This document shows, piece after piece, positions 17,301 to 25,848 of a stretch of DNA of 64,000 bases (positions within the stretch are counted from its first letter, which is position 1; each line of letters begins with the position of its first letter). The position numbers were made by a program, and so were the translations under genes. The notes beneath the pieces are model-generated. The model ran no database searches. It saw only the letters and a program-made list of their open reading frames with translations, and was not told where the DNA came from. Source of the DNA: Psychrobacillus antarcticus (GTDB lineage: Bacteria > Bacillota > Bacilli > Bacillales_A > Planococcaceae); NCBI RefSeq assembly GCF_029533155.1, contig NZ_JAIZDB010000020.1:1-64000 (forward strand), written 5' to 3'.

Positions 17301-18365
17301 ATGATTGCATTATTAAAAGACTTGGTTCGTATAAAGAGTGACACACTCGAAGGTGCAAATAGCGCTTTACTACTCTGTGAGAGGTGGCTCGAGCAGCGAG
17401 GGATTGCTACTACAATCTTAAAACATGAGGAAAAACTAATGCTCGTGGCAACAATTGGAGATGGTGATGCATGTATGATTTGGAATGGCCATGTGGATGT
17501 TGTTCCAGGAAACTCTGAACAGTTCGAGCCTTTTATAGAAGGAGATTTTTTATATGGTCGTGGAGCAGCTGATATGAAAGCTGGAGTTGCTGCGATGATG
17601 CAAGCTTTTTATGAGCTCTCTAAAGAACCTGAAAATCTTACGAAAAAAATACAATTACATATTGTTACGGATGAAGAAACAGGTGGGGAGACGTCGAAGT
17701 TTTTAGTGGACCAGGGATATACCGGAGACTTTGTAATATGTGGGGAGCCTACCCATCTACAAATCGGCTTACAAGCAAAAGGCATTATTCAGTTTGATGT
17801 GAAACTCAAGGGGAAATCAAGTCACGGAAGTCGTCCATGGGAAGGTAATAATGCTATTGAGCAGGCTTTTCTCTTTGACCAACAGCTCCGCACACTTTCT
17901 TTTTTAACAGCAAGCAATGAGTTCTATGATTATCCTTCCTTAAACTTGGCGAAAATACAAGCAGGTGAACGCTATAACATTGTACCCGACGAGTGCAAAG
18001 TAGGCTATGATCTTCGTTTCGTTCCTGGACAAGATATGCAGAGTATTATTGCTGACCTTCAATCTTTGTCCGAAGAGTTTCCCAATAGTGAAATACATAT
18101 TTCAACGACTGCTCCTGCAGTGACTACTGAAGCTATCAACCCATATATCGAACGTATAGCTCAAGTCACTTCACAATTTATAGGAAAGCCTGCTGTATTA
18201 TTTGGCCAGCATGGAGCGGCAGACGCTCGCTTCTATGCAGAAACTGGAGCGGGTGCCATTGAGTTTGGACCAAGTGGTGGAGATTGGCATGGGGAAAAAG
18301 AATATGTATCTATTTCCTCAACGGAAGCCTATAAAAATATTTTAGTTTCATTAGTTAAGAAATAA
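17301..18365 (+). CDS. M20-family metallopeptidase (ArgE/DapE type)
   Basis: A 354-residue di-zinc amidohydrolase. The first metal block is MIWNGHVDVVPG, then LYGRGAADMKAGVAAMMQAF (bridging Asp), and the catalytic Glu pair in IVTDEETGGETS. A dimerisation domain (GKSSHGSRPWEGNNAIEQ) is inserted, and a final metal His appears in GGDWHGEKEYVS. Relatives are acetylornithine deacetylases and succinyl-DAP desuccinylases; sequence alone does not choose. The ATG at 17301 has GGGGGAT upstream, preferred over an in-frame TTG five codons earlier. Confidence 0.88.
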   Translation: MIALLKDLVRIKSDTLEGANSALLLCERWLEQRGIATTILKHEEKLMLVATIGDGDACMIWNGHVDVVPGNSEQFEPFIEGDFLYGRGAADMKAGVAAMMQAFYELSKEPENLTKKIQLHIVTDEETGGETSKFLVDQGYTGDFVICGEPTHLQIGLQAKGIIQFDVKLKGKSSHGSRPWEGNNAIEQAFLFDQQLRTLSFLTASNEFYDYPSLNLAKIQAGERYNIVPDECKVGYDLRFVPGQDMQSIIADLQSLSEEFPNSEIHISTTAPAVTTEAINPYIERIAQVTSQFIGKPAVLFGQHGAADARFYAETGAGAIEFGPSGGDWHGEKEYVSISSTEAYKNILVSLVKK

Positions 18366-18430
18366 TCCATATAGCTATTTTGCCCGTTTTCACGGGTAAA
18401 ATATTTTAGAAGAACAGGAGGTTGAATAGA

Positions 18431-18763
18431 TTGGATAATCCAAAAATTTTGTCTGCACTTTCCTATTTTAGTGTGTTGTTTGCACCCTTTTTATTGCCCA
18501 TTATCGTTTATTTTGTATCACAGGACTCTGACGTTAAATATCATGCCAAAAAATCATTAATATCCCATATCATTCCGGTTATTTTGTTAGTAGTTTTATT
18601 CATTAGTGTTTTTACAAGCCTTATACCTATTACGTCGGGATTTAATGAACAAACTTCGTTATGGATGGCTGCCGGACCACTCATACTTATCGCTATTTAC
18701 ATGCTGGTATATGTAATTGTAATGATTTGGAATATCGTTCAAGGCATTAAAGTTTTACGGTAA
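18431..18763 (+). CDS. DUF4870 small membrane protein
   Basis: A 110-residue protein with three to four hydrophobic segments and the DUF4870-like middle DVKYHAKKSLISHIIP (the KYHAKQ-type motif). Function is unknown. The start is TTG at 18431, nine bases after AGGAGG; the TTG at 18422 touches that box. It lies 65 bp after the M20 peptidase gene and may be co-transcribed. Confidence 0.75.
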   Translation: MDNPKILSALSYFSVLFAPFLLPIIVYFVSQDSDVKYHAKKSLISHIIPVILLVVLFISVFTSLIPITSGFNEQTSLWMAAGPLILIAIYMLVYVIVMIWNIVQGIKVLR

Positions 18764-18832
18764 TGTTAAAGTTTATGTATAGGCTTTTGTGGGTACATAA
18801 CTATTATTATTGAAAGCCAAGGAGCGATTACG

Positions 18833-18931
18833 ATGAATGTAAAAAACTTAGTTAAAACAGCAGTTAAATGGGCACCAATCGTTTATCCCATTATACGCAA
18901 AGTAATAAAATCAAAAAAAACCGTACGATGA
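18833..18931 (+). CDS. 32-residue basic peptide, unknown
   Basis: Frame MNVKNLVKTAVKWAPIVYPI, then a very basic tail (IRKVIKSKKTVR). Eight Lys and two Arg, no acidic residue, and a Trp-Ala-Pro hydrophobic centre give an amphipathic, membrane-active look. A strong AAGGAGCG box precedes the ATG and the TGA runs straight into a perfect terminator, so this is likely a real expressed unit. It could be a leaderless bacteriocin-like or membrane-associated peptide. I do not recognise it. Confidence 0.6.
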   Translation: MNVKNLVKTAVKWAPIVYPIIRKVIKSKKTVR

Positions 18932-18967
18932 AAAGCTGTTCTCCTAAATAGGAGAACAGCTTTTTTT
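18931..18967 (+). terminator. Terminator after the 32-aa peptide gene
   Basis: A perfect 15-bp stem (AAAAGCTGTTCTCCT / AGGAGAACAGCTTTT), loop AAAT, then a T-run. Confidence 0.93.
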
Positions 18968-18983
18968 ATGCGATGAACTTTGT

Positions 18984-19067
18984 GCAACTTTCTTATCCTT
19001 ATACGCAACATCATATGTTGTTTGAGCAACTTACAAATACCTAAGCGCAACTATCCATAAATAATGC
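18984..19067. repeat. 21-bp periodic array 1 (core GCAAC)
   Basis: GCAAC occurs at 18984, 19005, 19026 and 19047, exactly 21 bp apart, while the 16 bases between cores are unrelated. It lies between two convergent genes, after a terminator. Both strands have stops, so it is not coding. Confidence 0.8.
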
Positions 19068-19078
19068 AAAAGCCAATA

Positions 19079-19957
19079 CTAAATAAGGGGCTTCATTTCT
19101 GTTAATGAATAGTATTTGACCATTCCTTCTGATTTTGACACTGGAGATTTCTCTTGGTCTTTATCTGCATTCAGAATTTGCTCAAAAGTAAGCGGATTAG
19201 GTGCTGGTAATTCATTTTGTGTCACTACTAATCGGTTGTTGTATTGCGAAAAGAATGCATTTGCCATTACACGATATCCTTCCATCGTTGGGTGGACATC
19301 TGCAGGATTAGGTAATAGCGTTGTGGCACCCTGACCAAACGATTCCTCTACGGACACATATGTCGCCCCATTAGCCACAGACTGCGTCTTTAAAATAGTC
19401 TGCAATCGGTCTAATTCTTTCTTAAGACCTTCCTTTTGCGATGCTCTCACATGAGGATAGGCAAAATAATAACCCATTACATAAATTTTTGCTTGTGGAG
19501 CTATTGCCTGTACCTCTTGAATGATCTGTTCTATATTTTTTCGAACGTTATTTAACGCAAAATCAGCTGTAATTTGCTTATAGGCTATGGAGCCGCTTGT
19601 TGCATCCACTTGCACAGTTTGAAGTAAATCATTGGCTCCCGCCGAAATGGTAACTAACGTAGCGTTCTTTAATAATTGCTTTGATTCATCTAACTGAACC
19701 CTTGCTAGCACATCGGCTGTAGTATAACCAGGAAACGCCAATGCTTTCGAATAATAAGCCAGTTGTCCAGTCCTAGTCAGTTTTTGCGCTATTAAGTCAG
19801 TATAGCCAGTATCTATAGCACGATTCGGTGTTTGACCGGCTGCCAAGGAATCACCGAGTGCGATATAAACTTCTGACCCCTGAGCTTCTACTGTAATCGT
19901 CCCAAATGAAACAGCTAAAATGATTAAAGCACAAAGCATTTTTTTCAAGCTAATCAC
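19079..19957 (-). CDS. Secreted SGNH/GDSL-family hydrolase
   Basis: A 292-residue esterase/lipase-like protein with a signal peptide (KKMLCALIILAVSFGTITVEA, cleavage near 25). SGNH blocks: YIALGDSLAAG with nucleophile Ser37, the Gly/Asn blocks FPGYTTADV and SAGANDLL, and the C-terminal Asp-His pair in PADVHPTMEGYRVMA. The native substrate is unknown; acyl esters or acetylated wall sugars are possible. It starts 3 bp after the M29 peptidase stop, giving a helicase-peptidase-hydrolase unit. Confidence 0.85.
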   Translation of the reverse strand: MISLKKMLCALIILAVSFGTITVEAQGSEVYIALGDSLAAGQTPNRAIDTGYTDLIAQKLTRTGQLAYYSKALAFPGYTTADVLARVQLDESKQLLKNATLVTISAGANDLLQTVQVDATSGSIAYKQITADFALNNVRKNIEQIIQEVQAIAPQAKIYVMGYYFAYPHVRASQKEGLKKELDRLQTILKTQSVANGATYVSVEESFGQGATTLLPNPADVHPTMEGYRVMANAFFSQYNNRLVVTQNELPAPNPLTFEQILNADKDQEKSPVSKSEGMVKYYSLTEMKPLI

Positions 19958-19960
19958 TCC

Positions 19961-21190
19961 TTAAAAAGCCCAAGTTCCTTTTATGAATATAGGCTCCATT
20001 GTTCCGTCTGCTTGTTCTCCCATAATATCCATATCTCCGCTACCTATCATAAAATCTTCATGAACTAAGGATGTGTTAATACCTATGTTCTCTAATTCAC
20101 TTTGAGTTAAACCACGAGCACCCTCTACACATGTAGGGTATGCTTCGCCAATAGCAAAATGGTTGGATGCATTTTCATCAAATAGCGTATTAAAGAATAA
20201 TACATTCGAAGCGGAAATTGGTGATGCATGTGGAACTAGAGCAATCTCTCCTAAATACTTTGCTCCTTCATCTGTTTCAATTAACTCATGTAATAGCTTC
20301 TCACCAGTTGCAGCTTTAATAGAAGTAATCTTGCCATTTTCAAAATCCAAAGTAAAATCATCTATTACATTTCCTTGATAAACTAATGGCTTTGTATTTT
20401 TAACATACCCATTCACACCTGTTTTAAGTGGCGCAGTATATACTTCTTCTGTCGGCATATTCGCTATGAACGGAACGTTTTGACCATTCTTACTTGCTCC
20501 TGATAACCAAATATGTTCTTTAGGGAGTTCGACTTGAATATCAGTTCCTGCTGCTTTATAGTGCAGCTTTTTGAATCGTTTATTATTTAGAAGTGTTGCT
20601 CTACTTTCAAGGTTATCAATATGCTCTTTCCACTTTTGAACAGCTGTACCTTCACCGATACGCACAACTTGGAAAATTAGCTCCCATAGTGCTTGCATTT
20701 GTTCTTCAGGTTTCAGGTCTGGAAATACTTTAGCCGCCCACTTTTCTGAAGGCATTGCCACGATTGACCATGTAATAACATCATTCATCACTGCTTTACG
20801 ATAGTTCTCTAACGCTTTACCACTTGCCTTTTGGAATTTTGAAATACGATTAATGGATACACCTTCTAATAGGTCAGGGTTATCCGCATCAATCCATAAT
20901 AGTGCGCCTTTATTTTCGATTAGCTCATCACGTTGCAGAGCAGCCCATTTCGGGAATTCATCAAACGCTTCATCTGGAGCTAAATCATAAAATGCACGTG
21001 CGTTTACTTCATCTGTATAATTTACGTCTACGCGTTTTGCACCAGCTTCATATGCTTTTTTCACTATTAATCGTGTAAATTCAATTGTGTCCGTAGTAGT
21101 ATTTATAAGAAGTGGTTGATTTGGCTGTATGTTTAGTCCAACCTTGACTACTAATTCTGCATACTCTTCCAGTTTTTGTTGAAAATCCAT
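19961..21190 (-). CDS. M29-family aminopeptidase (AmpS-like), paralogue 2
   Basis: A 409-residue M29 aminopeptidase closely resembling the protein at 8145-9377 over its whole length: YAELVVKVGLNIQPNQPLLI, ANMPTEEVYTAPLKTGVNGY, YLGEIALVPHASPIS, FFNTLFDENASNHFAIGEAY and HEDFMIGSGDMDIMG. The metal ligands appear conserved, so both copies should be active. The ATG follows GGGGAAATAGAG, and the gene begins 2 bp after the helicase stop, indicating tight co-transcription. Confidence 0.9.
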   Translation of the reverse strand: MDFQQKLEEYAELVVKVGLNIQPNQPLLINTTTDTIEFTRLIVKKAYEAGAKRVDVNYTDEVNARAFYDLAPDEAFDEFPKWAALQRDELIENKGALLWIDADNPDLLEGVSINRISKFQKASGKALENYRKAVMNDVITWSIVAMPSEKWAAKVFPDLKPEEQMQALWELIFQVVRIGEGTAVQKWKEHIDNLESRATLLNNKRFKKLHYKAAGTDIQVELPKEHIWLSGASKNGQNVPFIANMPTEEVYTAPLKTGVNGYVKNTKPLVYQGNVIDDFTLDFENGKITSIKAATGEKLLHELIETDEGAKYLGEIALVPHASPISASNVLFFNTLFDENASNHFAIGEAYPTCVEGARGLTQSELENIGINTSLVHEDFMIGSGDMDIMGEQADGTMEPIFIKGTWAF

Positions 21191-21192
21191 CT

Positions 21193-22344
21193 CTATTTCC
21201 CCTTTTGAGTAATCGTTTTAGATGTTCCTTCGATTAACTCGCCTTTATACCATACTTTTTGAATGGGCTTTTTCGGAAGCTCTTTTGTCCATTTTTTAAA
21301 GGTCTTTTCATCGGCATAAGTTAATAATGTCATGACCTCTCCATCTGCTCCCGCACGACCTGTACGTCCTGATCGATGTAAATACTGTTCAATTGAATGT
21401 GGTACATCTACATGGATAACATGTGTAAGACCAGTAATATCCAAGCCTCTTGCTGCCACATCTGTAGCAATCAGTAAACTTACCTTACCACTTTTAAAAT
21501 CATCTAGTGCTTTCTTGCGTTCGTCTTTTTTCATTTCAGAATGAAGCGATACAATCGGTGCATCTCTGTAGGAAAGTTTCGCTTCCTTCATTAATAGCTG
21601 ATCTAGACTATTTACAAACGCTAGGCCCCGCATGCCTTTTAAATAAGAAATTCTACGTAATAATTCAGTTTTATCACGAGGTTCTGTCTTCACGAAACTG
21701 TGTATAACTTCCCCTTGTGAAGGCATATCCTCTGCGGAAACTTGAATTCGAACAGGATTCTTCATCATACGTTCAGCTACTAATTCTATTTCTTCCGTAA
21801 TTGTTGCAGAAGTTACAATTAGTTGGCTTTCTACTGTTGCGTCTACTAAACTTTTCACAGTTGTACGATGCTCTCTGCTTAAAAGTTGGTCTCCCTCGTC
21901 TAGAACAACGATATTTATTTCATGCATTTTTAGTTTTTTAATCTTCACTAGTTCTTGTAATCTACCTGGAGTACCAACAATAATTGTCGGCTTCTTTTTA
22001 AGCACATCAATCTGTCTGTTAATATTTGCTCCACCGATTAATTGTGCAACCGAAATGTCTGTATCTTTTACCCATTCACGGAATACCTCCACAATTTGCA
22101 TACCAAGTTCTTGAGAAGGAATGATTACTATTGCTTGAATTTGTTTCTTGGTAGGATCAACTTTCTGCAATATTGGGAGTACGAAAGCAAGTGTTTTTCC
22201 TGTTCCTGTTGGAGATTCTGCAACGACGTCAGAGCCATCTAGCATATGCGGGATTAGTTGGGATTGTATTGGCATTGGTGTTGCAAAATTTGCATCCTGC
22301 CATTTTTTTTGTAATGTCTCATTTAAATTAGTTATAAAAGTCAA
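21193..22344 (-). CDS. DEAD-box RNA helicase, YfmL-like
   Basis: A 383-residue minimal two-domain helicase without C-terminal extension. Motifs: Q motif (MPIQSQ), I AESPTGTGKT, Ib TPGR, II DEGD (variant of DEAD, Gly for Ala), III SAT, V ATDVAARGLDI, VI HRSGRTGRAG. The N-terminal and SLIGGANINRQIDVLKKKP blocks resemble B. subtilis YfmL, linked to ribosome assembly and cold growth. I prefer the TTG at 22344 because AAGGTGG then has normal spacing; a GTG at 22356 lies on that box. It leads a three-gene unit. Confidence 0.85.
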   Translation of the reverse strand: MTFITNLNETLQKKWQDANFATPMPIQSQLIPHMLDGSDVVAESPTGTGKTLAFVLPILQKVDPTKKQIQAIVIIPSQELGMQIVEVFREWVKDTDISVAQLIGGANINRQIDVLKKKPTIIVGTPGRLQELVKIKKLKMHEINIVVLDEGDQLLSREHRTTVKSLVDATVESQLIVTSATITEEIELVAERMMKNPVRIQVSAEDMPSQGEVIHSFVKTEPRDKTELLRRISYLKGMRGLAFVNSLDQLLMKEAKLSYRDAPIVSLHSEMKKDERKKALDDFKSGKVSLLIATDVAARGLDITGLTHVIHVDVPHSIEQYLHRSGRTGRAGADGEVMTLLTYADEKTFKKWTKELPKKPIQKVWYKGELIEGTSKTITQKGK

Positions 22345-22429
22345 ATTTTTTTCCACCTTATCTGTATTTAAGTCAAGTGTACCATATTTTCTTTATCGAC
22401 TATTATTTATAGATAATAGAGGTTTGTTC

Positions 22430-22459
22430 AAAAAAAAGTGCCCTTTAAACAGGCACTTA
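22430..22459 (-). terminator. Terminator at the end of the FbpA-like gene
   Basis: AAGTGCC / GGCACTT stem (22436-22459) overlapping the stop codon, followed on the minus strand by a run of eight T. Confidence 0.8.
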
Positions 22460-22615
22460 TTTACTTTCCTCTTCAATTGTATATTCCTTCATTAATTCAT
22501 AAAAATTCAACTCATATAATTGTCTACCATCAACTTTATATACACCTTTGTTTACAAATTCTTCAATAATGTCCTCACGTTTTTGCTCTGTTTGTGATTC
22601 TTTCATAATCTTCAT
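22457..22615 (-). CDS. FbpA-family (Fur-regulated basic protein) small protein
   Basis: A 52-residue protein, MKIMKESQTEQKREDIIEEF onward, with the hallmark GVYKVDGRQLYELNFYEL. That block defines the Fur-regulated basic protein family of Bacillus (FbpA type), small helpers of the iron-sparing response. Unlike classic members it is rather acidic at the C-terminus. GGAG precedes the ATG. I see no convincing Fur box immediately upstream; it may be the last gene of the ATPase-VanZ unit, 37 bp after vanZ. Confidence 0.72.
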   Translation of the reverse strand: MKIMKESQTEQKREDIIEEFVNKGVYKVDGRQLYELNFYELMKEYTIEEESK

Positions 22616-22652
22616 TTCAATGTCTCCTTACAAAGTTTTATCAACTATATAA

Positions 22653-23252
22653 TTACCCATTTTCACGTTTCATAAACTTGCTTTTTTTTACTCTTTTGAA
22701 AGCAGCTGTAAATGATGGGAAAGCTCTCCGAATAAAGTAATAGCATACATAGCCTAGAAAAGCCCCGAGCGTATTCAGCCATAAATCATCAACGTCACTG
22801 CTCCTGCTTTGCGGAATCTGCATAATTTCAATGAACAAAGAGATACACAATCCAACAAATACTGGAAATATAAAAAACTCCATCCTTCTAAAAAGAAGTG
22901 GTAACAGAAAACCAATAGGCATGAAAAGAATAATATTACCGAGGAAGTTAATATAAAACGGCTGCCAAAACCCTAAATAAACAATGGAATTATACGTTTC
23001 TTCTACGACACGAAATAGCTCTAAGTTTACACCAGTGGTATAGGCAGGCACATCATCTGTATTAGGTATTATTGTTTGAGAAAACAGACCAACAAGGACA
23101 GAGAAAAACACTAAAATTCCAAGCTCATGTAAAGTTTCTTTTAACTGGAATCCTCTCTTCTTCCAGCGGAGCAGTCGCCAAATGACAATCAACGGGAACG
23201 CGATCCCTATAAAAAATAACATATCATCTAAATAATTTATAATTACATGCAT
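22653..23252 (-). CDS. VanZ-like membrane protein
   Basis: A 199-residue protein with five to six membrane helices and the VanZ hallmarks: LGNIILFMPIGFLLPLLF, then SLFIEIMQIPQSRSSDVDDL and LWLNTLGAFLGYVCYYFI. VanZ proteins of this kind can give low-level teicoplanin resistance, but most chromosomal members have unknown roles. It begins 4 bp after the ATPase gene stop, so the two are translated from one message. Confidence 0.85.
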   Translation of the reverse strand: MHVIINYLDDMLFFIGIAFPLIVIWRLLRWKKRGFQLKETLHELGILVFFSVLVGLFSQTIIPNTDDVPAYTTGVNLELFRVVEETYNSIVYLGFWQPFYINFLGNIILFMPIGFLLPLLFRRMEFFIFPVFVGLCISLFIEIMQIPQSRSSDVDDLWLNTLGAFLGYVCYYFIRRAFPSFTAAFKRVKKSKFMKRENG

Positions 23253-23256
23253 TTAT

Positions 23257-23991
23257 CTACTCACCTTCAAATAGCTCTTCTAAAAATTTTTCCCGATGGT
23301 CTAAAAAGTATTTGGTAATTTGATAATGCCCGGTCATTTCATATTCTATCTCTTCAATCTCACCGTTATCAAAACTTAGGATCGTTGCCTCTGGAAATCC
23401 TAATATTATAGGAGAATGTGTTGCAATGATAAATTGGCAATTCTGTTCCTTGATCAAATCATGCATGATACGTAAAAAAGCTAATTGTCTCTGTGGTGAT
23501 AATGCCGCTTCCGGCTCGTCTAACATATAGATAGCTTGCCCATTAAAGCGATTTAGAAATAAAGATAAATAAGACTCTCCATGTGATTGTTCATGAAGGG
23601 ATTTTCCACCATAACCATCTAGTGCACCCTTACCAGGATTTTCTCTTTCCAGTTCGTCCATATGTGAAGCAAACTGGTAAAAAGATTCTGCCCGTAAAAA
23701 GAAACCATTCGTTACTTTTGGCATCCAGGAAAGTCTTAGGTATTTCCCCAACGCACTTTCTGCAGCATCCACATCATATAAGTTATTCCGACTTCCTCCA
23801 GCTGTATTAAACTCACACTTATCCGCGATTCCTTCTAATAAAGTCGATTTTCCTGTCCCATTCTCTCCTACAAAAAAAGTTACCGGAGAGGTTAACTCTA
23901 ACTCTTTAAAGTTATTAATAGCTGGAATTGTGAATGGATATTGACTTTCCATTTGAGGTTCTTTGAAAAGGGTTACTCTATTTAAAAACAT
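23257..23991 (-). CDS. AAA/ABC-type ATPase (stand-alone, RecF/SMC-like fold)
   Basis: A 244-residue soluble ATPase. Walker A is FFVGENGTGKSTLLEGIA (about residues 40-57), a signature-like SHGESYLSLF occurs mid-protein, Walker B is IYMLDEPEAALSPQRQ, and IIATHSPIILGFP supplies the switch His. No transporter membrane domain is encoded nearby except VanZ. Such single-domain ATPases occur near defence or repair functions, but nothing here fixes the role. The ATG follows GAGAGGAATC. Confidence 0.78.
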   Translation of the reverse strand: MFLNRVTLFKEPQMESQYPFTIPAINNFKELELTSPVTFFVGENGTGKSTLLEGIADKCEFNTAGGSRNNLYDVDAAESALGKYLRLSWMPKVTNGFFLRAESFYQFASHMDELERENPGKGALDGYGGKSLHEQSHGESYLSLFLNRFNGQAIYMLDEPEAALSPQRQLAFLRIMHDLIKEQNCQFIIATHSPIILGFPEATILSFDNGEIEEIEYEMTGHYQITKYFLDHREKFLEELFEGE

Positions 23992-24045
23992 ATGATTCCT
24001 CTCCCACTCATATTATTTATTATTACCGAAGAAAGGTTGTGTGCC

Positions 24046-24654
24046 TTGAATTTACCTGTTCGTATAGAAACGAAATATATTAGAAAAAGTTCACCAAAGA
24101 TTAACGTGTATTATCCTATTGTAACTAACTTACCTCATCCTGCAGTAGAAAAAAAGATAAATGCAGCTATTATTCATGCACTAAACACACTATTAATCGA
24201 TCAAGGATTTTACAGTGAGTTTTTAGTTGAGATGATCGGTAACTATGAGATCAAAACGAATAATCGTGGGGTTCTAAGCTTAAGTTTAACCGTTTATTCA
24301 TTTGCAGGTGGCGCGCACGGACATACCATCACAAGATCACTCACTTTCGATGTAAAGACAGGTAAACAATACTTACTAAGTGAGCTGTTTAAACCGGGTA
24401 GTAATTATGTAAAAATTCTCTCTGAGATGATTAACAAAAAATTGGTCGAGTGGGATGTGCCTCTGATAGAAGATTTTACACAAATACGAACTGATCAAGA
24501 TTTTTACATCGCAGATCACTCACTTGTTATTTATTTCCAATTGTATGAATTGACTCCATACGCGTATGGCTTCCCTTATTTTCCGATTACCATCAAAGAT
24601 ATAGAAGGAATTATTCTGGAAGGTGGAATTCTCGAAAAATTCCTTTCCTTCTAG
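24046..24654 (+). CDS. DUF3298/DUF4163-type (RsiV-like domain) protein
   Basis: A 202-residue protein with the DUF3298 pattern: SFAGGAHGHTITRSLTFDVK, TGKQYLLSELFKPG, and ITDxDFYI-like FTQIRTDQDFYIADHSLVIY ending LTPYAYGFPYFPI. This fold occurs in RsiV (the lysozyme-sensing anti-sigma factor) and many exported proteins, yet here there is neither a clear signal peptide nor a membrane anchor from the TTG start I prefer (GAAGAAAGG 12 bp upstream). A hydrophobic N-terminal extension would appear if translation began at 23992, so localisation is uncertain. Confidence 0.7.
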   Translation: MNLPVRIETKYIRKSSPKINVYYPIVTNLPHPAVEKKINAAIIHALNTLLIDQGFYSEFLVEMIGNYEIKTNNRGVLSLSLTVYSFAGGAHGHTITRSLTFDVKTGKQYLLSELFKPGSNYVKILSEMINKKLVEWDVPLIEDFTQIRTDQDFYIADHSLVIYFQLYELTPYAYGFPYFPITIKDIEGIILEGGILEKFLSF

Positions 24655-24715
24655 TGACACGATATCTTTAGTACGGTAAAGTATTAAGTAAATACGTGCT
24701 GGAGGTTTATGGTGA

Positions 24716-25495
24716 ATGAAAAAAGCAATTTTCTTCGACTTAGATGATACGTTACTATGGGATAATAAAAGCGTGGCCGTAGCGTTTCACAAAACATGTG
24801 CATATGCAGCGACACAAGTTCATGTAGATCCACTTGCTTTAGAACAAAAAGTACGTGCTGAAGCAAGTGCATTATACGATACATACGAAACACGTCCATT
24901 CACTCAAATGATCGGCATCAACCCCTTTGAAGGATTATGGGGAACATTTGACGACCCTTCAGAGGATTTCCAAAAAATGAAAGTCATCATACCGGAGTAT
25001 CAACGATTAGCATGGACACTGGGATTAAAAAAACTAGGGATTGATAATGAAAAATTAGGAAGAGAACTAGCAGAATACTTTCCAAAAATGCGAAAAGAAA
25101 GTCCATTTATATATGAAGAAACCTATGAAGTGTTAGGTCAATTAAAAGAAAAGTATACATTGCTACTAATGACAAACGGTTCACCAAGTCTACAAAATAT
25201 TAAACTGAAAATTACTCCGGAGATCGCCCCATATTTTGACCATATACTTATCTCTGGATCCTTCGGTAAAGGGAAGCCCGATCCATCCATTTTTGAACAC
25301 GCACTAGAAATTGTCGGTCTAACGGCAGATGAAGTATTGATGGTCGGTGATAATCTAATGACCGACATTCTAGGTTCCTCTAGAGTCGGCATGCAATCTG
25401 TTTGGATCAACCGCGAGGAAAAGCTTAGCAGTGAAGAAGTAAAGCCTACCTATACAATTGAAAACTTACGGGAGCTGTTAACCCTGCTTGCATAA
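24716..25495 (+). CDS. HAD-superfamily hydrolase (YjjG/YfnB-like nucleotidase or phosphatase)
   Basis: A 259-residue HAD enzyme: motif I FFDLDDTLLWD (nucleophile Asp8, general acid Asp10), motif II MTNG, motif III Lys in GSFGKGKPDPSIF, motif IV VGDNLMTDILGS. A helical C1 cap lies between motifs I and II. Relatives act on small phosphate esters, sometimes non-canonical nucleotides. GGAGGT sits nine bases before the ATG. Monocistronic, followed by a strong hairpin. Confidence 0.87.
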   Translation: MKKAIFFDLDDTLLWDNKSVAVAFHKTCAYAATQVHVDPLALEQKVRAEASALYDTYETRPFTQMIGINPFEGLWGTFDDPSEDFQKMKVIIPEYQRLAWTLGLKKLGIDNEKLGRELAEYFPKMRKESPFIYEETYEVLGQLKEKYTLLLMTNGSPSLQNIKLKITPEIAPYFDHILISGSFGKGKPDPSIFEHALEIVGLTADEVLMVGDNLMTDILGSSRVGMQSVWINREEKLSSEEVKPTYTIENLRELLTLLA

Positions 25496-25498
25496 GCA

Positions 25499-25545
25499 AA
25501 AGGTGGATCCACGACAATTACTTTGTCGTAGATCCACCTTTTTTG
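25499..25545 (+). terminator. Terminator after the HAD gene
   Basis: Long stem AAAGGTGGATC...ACGACAA / TTGTCGT...GATCCACCTTT with a T-run. Confidence 0.88.
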
Positions 25546-25553
25546 TTTGTTGC

Positions 25554-25840
25554 GGGCATATGCGCTCTGCTCCCGGGAACATAACGATCAACCTCGGGTG
25601 TTCCGTCGTGGCTCGGGCGGATAGCCACTTAGCTTGGGCGTATACGCTCTGCTCTCGGGCGCTTAACGATCAACCTCGGGCGTTCCGTCGCATCTCGGGC
25701 GGATAGCCACTTAGCTTGGGCGTATACGCTCTGCTCTCGGGCGCATAACGATCAACCTCGGGCTTTTCGTCGCATCTCGGGCAGATAGCCACTTAGCTTG
25801 GGCGTATGCGCTCTGCTCTCGGGCGGATAACAATCAATAA
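25554..25840. repeat. 82-bp tandem repeat built of ~20.5-bp submodules (periodic array 2)
   Basis: A GGGC-containing unit recurs at 25554, 25636, 25718 and 25800, an exact 82-bp period, about 3.4 copies. Each unit splits into four pieces of about 19-22 bp, each opening with CTCGGGC or TTGGGCG. It is far more GC-rich than its flanks. It lies between the convergent HAD and serA genes. Units diverge by a few bases; 82 is not a multiple of three, so a conserved protein product is unlikely. Confidence 0.92.
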
Positions 25841-25848
25841 CAATCCCC

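Noticed and set aside
22616-22660. Fur box upstream of the FbpA-like gene
   Set aside because: No convincing match to the GATAATGATAATCATTATC consensus; only scattered AT-rich half-sites.
25488-25706. 72-codon plus-strand frame after the HAD gene
   Set aside because: It runs through the terminator and the 82-bp tandem repeat; no ribosome site.
25554-25840. CRISPR array
   Set aside because: Whole 82-bp units are repeated with little variation; there are no unique spacers between short identical repeats, and no cas genes.
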